From NCBI GenBank assembly GCA_029939015.1, contig JAOZTV010000136.1, forward strand, positions 1-8,145: a DNA stretch of 8,145 bases, read 5' to 3'. The stretch is from Candidatus Aminicenantota bacterium (GTDB lineage: Bacteria; Acidobacteriota; Aminicenantia; UBA2199). The notes beneath the pieces are model-generated. The model saw only the letters and a list, made by a program, of their open reading frames with translations. It did not search any database and was not told the DNA's origin. The translations under genes were made by a program, and so were the position numbers. Numbering within the stretch: the first letter of the stretch is position 1; every line of letters starts with the position of its first letter. Below, piece by piece: positions 7,390 through 8,145 of this stretch.

Positions 7390-7418
7390 ATTATAATATT
7401 AATTTAGTTTTTATTCAA
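7390..7418 (-). promoter_or_regulatory. Sigma-70 type promoter of the ATPase-nuclease gene
   Basis: On the minus strand, TTGAAT (7418-7413) is followed by a 17-bp spacer and a perfect TATAAT (7395-7390). Transcription would begin near 7383, about 31 nt before ATG 7352, with the AAGGA ribosome site in between. Spacing, distance and -10 match are all good for a housekeeping promoter. Confidence 0.6.
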
Positions 7419-7473
7419 CTTTTTAGGAAAAATTATTTAATTACTGTTATAAGTTGTTTTTAATTTATAAACT

Positions 7474-7511
7474 TGCTCCAATTTTCACCATTGTGGATAT
7501 TATATGCTCCA
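7474..7511 (+). repeat. Direct repeats TGCTCCA, candidate activator sites
   Basis: TGCTCCA followed by A/T-rich bases occurs at 7474-7480 and 7505-7511. The 31-bp start-to-start distance is close to three helical turns. They lie about 85-125 bp upstream of the sigma-54 -24/-12 element, where enhancer-binding proteins of the NtrC class usually bind. Half-sites this short can arise by chance, so a role is a guess based on position. Confidence 0.3.
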
Positions 7512-7596
7512 TTAAATAGGTGTCGAATATAGATGTTTTATGATTAATGTCTGAATATCCTTATTATACTTGGCTATTGCATAAATAAAGTAATTT

Positions 7597-7612
7597 TGGC
7601 ATCTAACTTGCT
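7597..7612 (+). promoter_or_regulatory. Sigma-54 (RpoN) promoter of the VIT-domain gene
   Basis: TGGCATCTAACTTGCT matches the RpoN consensus TGGCAC-N5-TTGCW at every defined base except one (T for C at position 6). The invariant GG (7598-7599) and GC (7610-7611) are exactly 10 bp apart, and a T precedes the TGG. The predicted start is near 7623, giving a leader of about 137 nt. Transcription would need an ATP-driven enhancer-binding activator, which is not encoded in this window. Confidence 0.7.
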
Positions 7613-7622
7613 GTTAAATTAT

Positions 7623-7759
7623 ACAGAGCTTTAATAAGCTCCTATAATTCCATTCTCCTGTGGAGAGTTTTCAGGAACTCTTCGGGGAGATAGAGCATTG
7701 TGAATTATTTTTTTATTTGTTATAGAAAGGTTGTTAAGCCTAAAAGGAGGTATTTTTAA
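7623..7759 (+). promoter_or_regulatory. Structured 5' leader of the VIT-domain gene
   Basis: Starting a few nucleotides after the predicted transcription start, GAGCTT/AAGCTC (7626-7631 with 7636-7641, loop TAAT) forms a perfect 6-bp hairpin. A second fold pairs AGAGTT (7664-7669) with AACTCT (7676-7681), and can be enclosed by TCTCC (7654-7658) with GGAGA (7686-7690). The same TCTCC can instead pair with GGAGA at 7662-7666, which would break the inner stem. I recognise no known riboswitch class. No poly-U terminator directly follows the second fold. Confidence 0.4.
7745..7750 (+). promoter_or_regulatory. Shine-Dalgarno site of the VIT-domain gene
   Basis: A perfect AGGAGG lies 9 nt before ATG 7760. 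An in-frame TAA sits immediately before the ATG (7757-7759), so this start is well fixed. Confidence 0.8.
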
Positions 7760-8145
7760 ATGATATTATCAAAAAGAAAAAAACAATTTTCTTCTACGGA
7801 CACTCTACCTTTTATCAGAGTTAATGAAGAAGAAGTCGAAGTGAAGCTTCAATCACTGGATATTGATGTAAAAGTCAATGGATTATATGCAGAAACAACT
7901 CAAAAAATGGTATTTTATAACCCTAATTATATTGACCTGGAAGGAGAATTACAGTTTCCAATGCCTGATGGGGGAGTAGTTTGCGGATATGCCCTGGATA
8001 TAGACGGTAAAATGAGAGATGGTGTTATTGTTTCAAAACAGAAAGCTCGAATGGTACTTGAAACTGAGATAAGAAAAGGGATTGATCCCGGACTTATAGA
8101 ACAGGTTATGGGAAATATATACAGGACAAGAGTATATCCAATTCT
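7760..8145 (+). CDS. VIT-domain protein, 5' part only (runs off window)
   Basis: The first 128 codons of a longer gene, cut by the window edge. After a basic, signal-less start (SKRKKQ), a VIT (vault / inter-alpha-trypsin) domain begins near residue 26. Diagnostic stretches are LQSLDIDVKVNGLYAETT (30-47), YNPNYIDLEGELQFPMP (53-69), ALDIDGKMRDGVIV (78-91), a lysine/alanine helix at KQKARMVLETE (93-103) and DPGLIEQVMGNIYRTRVYPI (109-128). Bacterial VIT proteins usually carry a von Willebrand A domain next; here that would lie outside the window. Function is poorly known and often linked to surface or stress roles. With no signal peptide visible, the product may be cytoplasmic. The gene has a sigma-54 promoter and a long leader, so its expression is probably tightly conditional. 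Confidence 0.85.
   Translation, partial: MILSKRKKQFSSTDTLPFIRVNEEEVEVKLQSLDIDVKVNGLYAETTQKMVFYNPNYIDLEGELQFPMPDGGVVCGYALDIDGKMRDGVIVSKQKARMVLETEIRKGIDPGLIEQVMGNIYRTRVYPI

Larger units (their letters stand above)
7353..7759. other. Divergent intergenic control region
   Basis: A 407-bp gene-free gap separates the minus-strand ATPase-nuclease gene from the plus-strand VIT-domain gene. The left edge holds the sigma-70 type promoter of the former. The centre has paired direct repeats at 7474 and 7505, and GAATAT twice (7525-7530, 7553-7558). The right part holds a sigma-54 promoter and a structured leader. I found no convincing small gene, tRNA or mobile-element end in it. Confidence 0.7.

Noticed and set aside
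7622..7700. Known riboswitch (for example cyclic-di-GMP) in the VIT leader
   Set aside because: The conserved motifs of that class and others I know were not found; only generic stems are visible.

Overview
This is a low-GC, Gram-negative-looking stretch: there are secreted and membrane signalling proteins, strong AGGAGG ribosome sites and a good sigma-54 promoter. The two kinases belong to subfamilies I know mainly from Desulfobacterota (deltaproteobacteria) and similar environmental Gram-negatives. A sulfate-reducer-like deltaproteobacterium is my best guess; this is inference from protein style, not a search result.

Layout. The left two thirds (22-5255) is one minus-strand operon, read right to left. 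It starts with a secreted family-1 solute-binding protein (5255-3885). Next is a membrane sensor histidine kinase with a roughly 270-residue helical periplasmic domain (3841-1766). Last is a soluble REC-HisKA-HATPase-REC hybrid kinase (1764-22) that begins 1 nt after the preceding stop codon. No ABC permease or ATPase accompanies the binding protein. The set therefore reads as a signalling cassette (ligand, binding protein, membrane kinase, phosphorelay hub) of the TorT/TorS type, not an importer. No DNA-binding output regulator is present.

The middle (5360-5616) holds the wreck of a two-gene nucleotidyltransferase / substrate-binding (HI0074-like) module. The front half of the substrate-binding protein runs directly, and out of frame, into what looks like the last codons of the partner nucleotidyltransferase. 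It has its own TTGACA promoter, positioned so that the transcript would be leaderless.

The right part has a minus-strand AAA-like ATPase fused to a PD-(D/E)XK nuclease domain (7352-5775), with a clear sigma-70 type promoter. A 407-bp divergent intergenic region follows. It carries a near-consensus sigma-54 promoter, a pair of upstream direct repeats and a structured leader, all serving a plus-strand VIT-domain protein that starts at 7760 and runs off the window.

The most interesting points are the transporter-less binding-protein/kinase/hybrid cassette, the possibly phase-variable poly-A tract inside its promoter, the deletion scar of the nucleotidyltransferase module, and the sigma-54-controlled VIT gene with a foldable leader. 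I saw no tRNA, rRNA, CRISPR array or insertion sequence.
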